This document shows, one piece after another, positions 43,016 to 44,097 of a stretch of DNA of 44,097 nucleotides. Under the pieces are notes generated by a model. The model was not told where the DNA came from and searched no databases. It was given only the letters and a program-made list of their open reading frames with translations. The stretch lies in contig CALZJV010000033.1 of assembly GCA_945787595.1 (NCBI GenBank), forward strand, positions 1 to 44,097. The letters are read 5' to 3'. Position 1 is the stretch's first letter; every line of letters begins with the position of its first letter. Position numbers and translations under genes: made by a program. The stretch is from an uncultured Desulfobacterales bacterium (GTDB taxonomy: Bacteria; Desulfobacterota; Desulfobacteria; Desulfobacterales; JAFDCJ01).

Positions 43016-43092
43016 ATGATTTTGATAAACGAATAACTCAATTTAATTCAAGCAATTAACTGTTTAAATGACGTGGCCCGGGCTCTTTTTGT

Positions 43093-43290
43093 TCAGGTCA
43101 GCTTGCCGCTGGACCTGAAAGCGTCAACGCTGGCTTTTTCGATGACCACACTGCCGTTGTTTTTCACGGCGCGAATTTCGCCGTATTCTATCAACTGGTA
43201 AACAATCTTGCGGCCGACACCCATATATCGGGCCGTTTCACCGACCGTCATCAAAGGCAGGGCTACATATTTTTGTCGATCAATTGCCAT
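43093..43290 (-). CDS. Small excisionase-like HTH DNA-binding protein (65 aa)
   Basis: The start MAIDRQKYVALPLMTVGETA leads into an HTH_17/excisionase-type domain: MTVGETARYMGVGRKIVYQL then IEYGEIRAVKNNGSVVIEKA, a MerR-like helix-turn-helix plus beta wing, ending SVDAFRSSGKLT. GGAG lies 9 nt before the ATG at 43290. No integrase or transposase is adjacent, so a role in recombination is not supported; it may regulate neighbours. Its upstream region is a 164-bp palindromic element starting 30 bp before the start codon. Confidence 0.72.
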   Translation of the reverse strand: MAIDRQKYVALPLMTVGETARYMGVGRKIVYQLIEYGEIRAVKNNGSVVIEKASVDAFRSSGKLT

Positions 43291-43319
43291 AATATTTTGC
43301 TCCTTTTTTTCAATGCGAG

Positions 43320-43483
43320 CTGAGGGCTCACTCAAAAATAACTTCACTTTTTATACGCCGATGCATCCCGCCTGACTACGTTACGAAAGCTCGGAATATC
43401 CAGATATTCCTGCGTTTTCGCGCCTTGCCAGACGGGCGCCTCAACGCCTAAAATTGTGAACTTATTTTTTCGTGAACCCTCAG
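43320..43483. mobile_element. 164-bp full-length palindromic (foldback) element
   Basis: Both halves (43320-43400 and 43402-43483) are reverse complements along most of their length. Outer ends are CTGAGGGCTCAC / GTGAACCCTCAG, then AAAAATAACTTCAC / GTGAACTTATTTTTT, an inner GC-rich part, and the centre GGAATATCCAGATATTCC (43393-43410). No protein is encoded. It forms the probable promoter region of the small HTH gene. Confidence 0.8.
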
Positions 43484-43727
43484 AATTTCCTATAAGGATT
43501 ATATCCGATTCATTCTACGCCTTGTCACACGGAAACGGTAATTCAAGGGGTTGATATCTGACTATAATGCCTTCAAATCCAGTTTCAACCTAGAATGTAC
43601 GATTTATTGGGAAGAGATGTCGTGCGATTTTGATGCATTTGGCTTCGCGAAAACCACCACGCAGGAATAGGCTCCGCCTTCGACAAGGCAGGCAGGCCTA
43701 CCCATGGATATGTCGAGGATTTTTAGC
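43484..43727. other. Intergenic stretch between the two palindromic elements
   Basis: No gene, terminator or clear repeat recognised. A weak hairpin-like GGCTCCGCCTTCGACAAGGC and AGGCAGGCCTACCC lie near 43668-43702. Confidence 0.35.
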
Positions 43728-43918
43728 TAGTGCCCGTCCATAAATCAATTAAAATCAGTTTGGGCACTTAATAGTGTTTCCAATCCAGAAATGCGGATTT
43801 TTGTCCAAGATCAAGGAGATCAAGCGTTTGTGCGGAGACGTAGCTGGCTACGTCGCACAAACAAACGCGACGATTGACGCCGAGATGGGGCAAAAAGACC
43901 ATTTATGGATGGAAACTA
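43728..43918. mobile_element. 190-bp palindromic MITE-like element, copy B
   Basis: Ends TAGTGCCCGTCCATAAAT (left) and the complement of TAGTTTCCATCCATAAAT (right), 5' hairpin GTGCCC/GGGCAC, and the inner palindrome GACGTAGCTGGCTACGTCGC as in copy A at 25381-25570. The right end overlaps the terminal codons of the gene entering from the window edge and supplies its stop codon. Confidence 0.85.
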
Positions 43919-44097
43919 GCTATCATTTGGGCGCCTGCATCGTAGGCGGAAAGGTTTGCTCCTGTTTTCTCTGAGGCCATGGTTTTTGAAATGACGGTCC
44001 TGAAATCCTCTCGCTCCATGGGAAGATCGCCGATGGCCGCCAGGGCTCCGATCATCATGATGTTGCCATAAATCGGATTTCCCAGTTTCAGGGAGGT
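43903..44097 (-). CDS. C-terminal part of a 2-oxoacid:ferredoxin oxidoreductase gamma-type subunit (IorB-like); 5' end beyond window
   Basis: The last 64 codons of a gene. LGNPIYGNIMMIGALAAIGD, then LPMEREDFRTVISKTM and NLSAYDAGAQMIA, match the C-terminal part of the gamma/IorB domain (POR_C family), where N-x-x-M-x-G-A-L-A-A-x-G-x-LP is typical. Such subunits serve indolepyruvate, pyruvate or branched 2-oxoacid oxidation with ferredoxin and CoA. Gene order outside the window would tell which. The final residues SFHP and the TAA stop (43903-43905) are encoded by the end of the palindromic element, so the native C-terminus has been replaced. Confidence 0.65.
   Translation of the reverse strand, partial: TSLKLGNPIYGNIMMIGALAAIGDLPMEREDFRTVISKTMASEKTGANLSAYDAGAQMIASFHP

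Noticed and set aside
1..44097. tRNA, rRNA and common riboswitches
   Set aside because: I looked for tRNA T-arm and anticodon-arm patterns and for cobalamin, TPP and c-di-GMP type cores by eye and found none convincing; a covariance-model scan would settle it.

Overview
The window looks like chromosome from a sulfate-reducing or syntrophic member of Desulfobacterota (former Deltaproteobacteria, Desulfobacterales-like). This is inferred from gene content, not from a marker gene. The pointers are a CooC-type nickel-insertion ATPase and a RACo-like corrinoid-activation ATPase, both companions of the CO dehydrogenase/acetyl-CoA pathway. Others are a GTP-type PEP carboxykinase, a B12-dependent ribonucleotide reductase, an aconitase of unusual type, a DUF6178-like protein, and the end of a 2-oxoacid:ferredoxin oxidoreductase gene. 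No rRNA, tRNA, CRISPR array, prophage or transposase was seen.

Layout. 1-2.4 kb: the 3'-truncated gene of an alkyl-DHAP-synthase-like FAD oxidase behind a FadR homologue, with FadR-like operators in front of both. 2.9-10.2 kb (+ strand): rdgB, a nitroreductase, GTP-PEPCK, an AmpG-like permease, a DUF6178-like protein and a small lipoprotein. 10.2-17.7 kb (- strand): cooC, an HDAC-type deacetylase, an AcuB-like CBS/ACT protein, prmA, a metallo-beta-lactamase-fold hydrolase, a sirtuin and the RACo-like ATPase. This puts two unrelated lysine deacylases and an AcuB homologue in one block, a plausible acetyl-CoA/acetylation control region. 18-21.6 kb (+): acyl-CoA dehydrogenase, a phasin-like protein and a frameshifted ABC1/UbiB kinase. 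21.8-26.4 kb (+): cysS followed by a zinc ABC importer (znuA, znuC, znuB). 27-29.6 kb (-): nrdJ, disrupted by a 17-bp tandem duplication. 30.5-32.1 kb (-): a G+C-rich porin and lipoprotein pair. 32.4-36.3 kb: a receiver protein with Glu at the phosphorylation site, a NarL-type regulator and a PAS histidine kinase, with a VapBC-type toxin-antitoxin module between regulator and kinase. 36.4-44.1 kb: an ALDH7 remnant, GMP reductase, small zinc-ribbon proteins, a frameshifted Mth938-like gene, pterin dehydratase, a DUF378 remnant, aconitase, small hypothetical genes and a truncated oxidoreductase gene.

The most distinctive property is the non-coding DNA. Intergenic gaps are filled with short-period degenerate repeats of several families, many arranged as foldbacks. 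There are also discrete palindromic elements: a 190-bp element in two near-identical copies, one of which supplies the stop codon of the neighbouring gene, and a 164-bp palindrome in front of a small HTH gene. Several coding regions are broken (ABC1 kinase, nrdJ, Mth938-like, DUF378, ALDH7). This means either real decay in a repeat-rich genome or consensus errors in a draft or metagenomic assembly; the sequence alone cannot decide.
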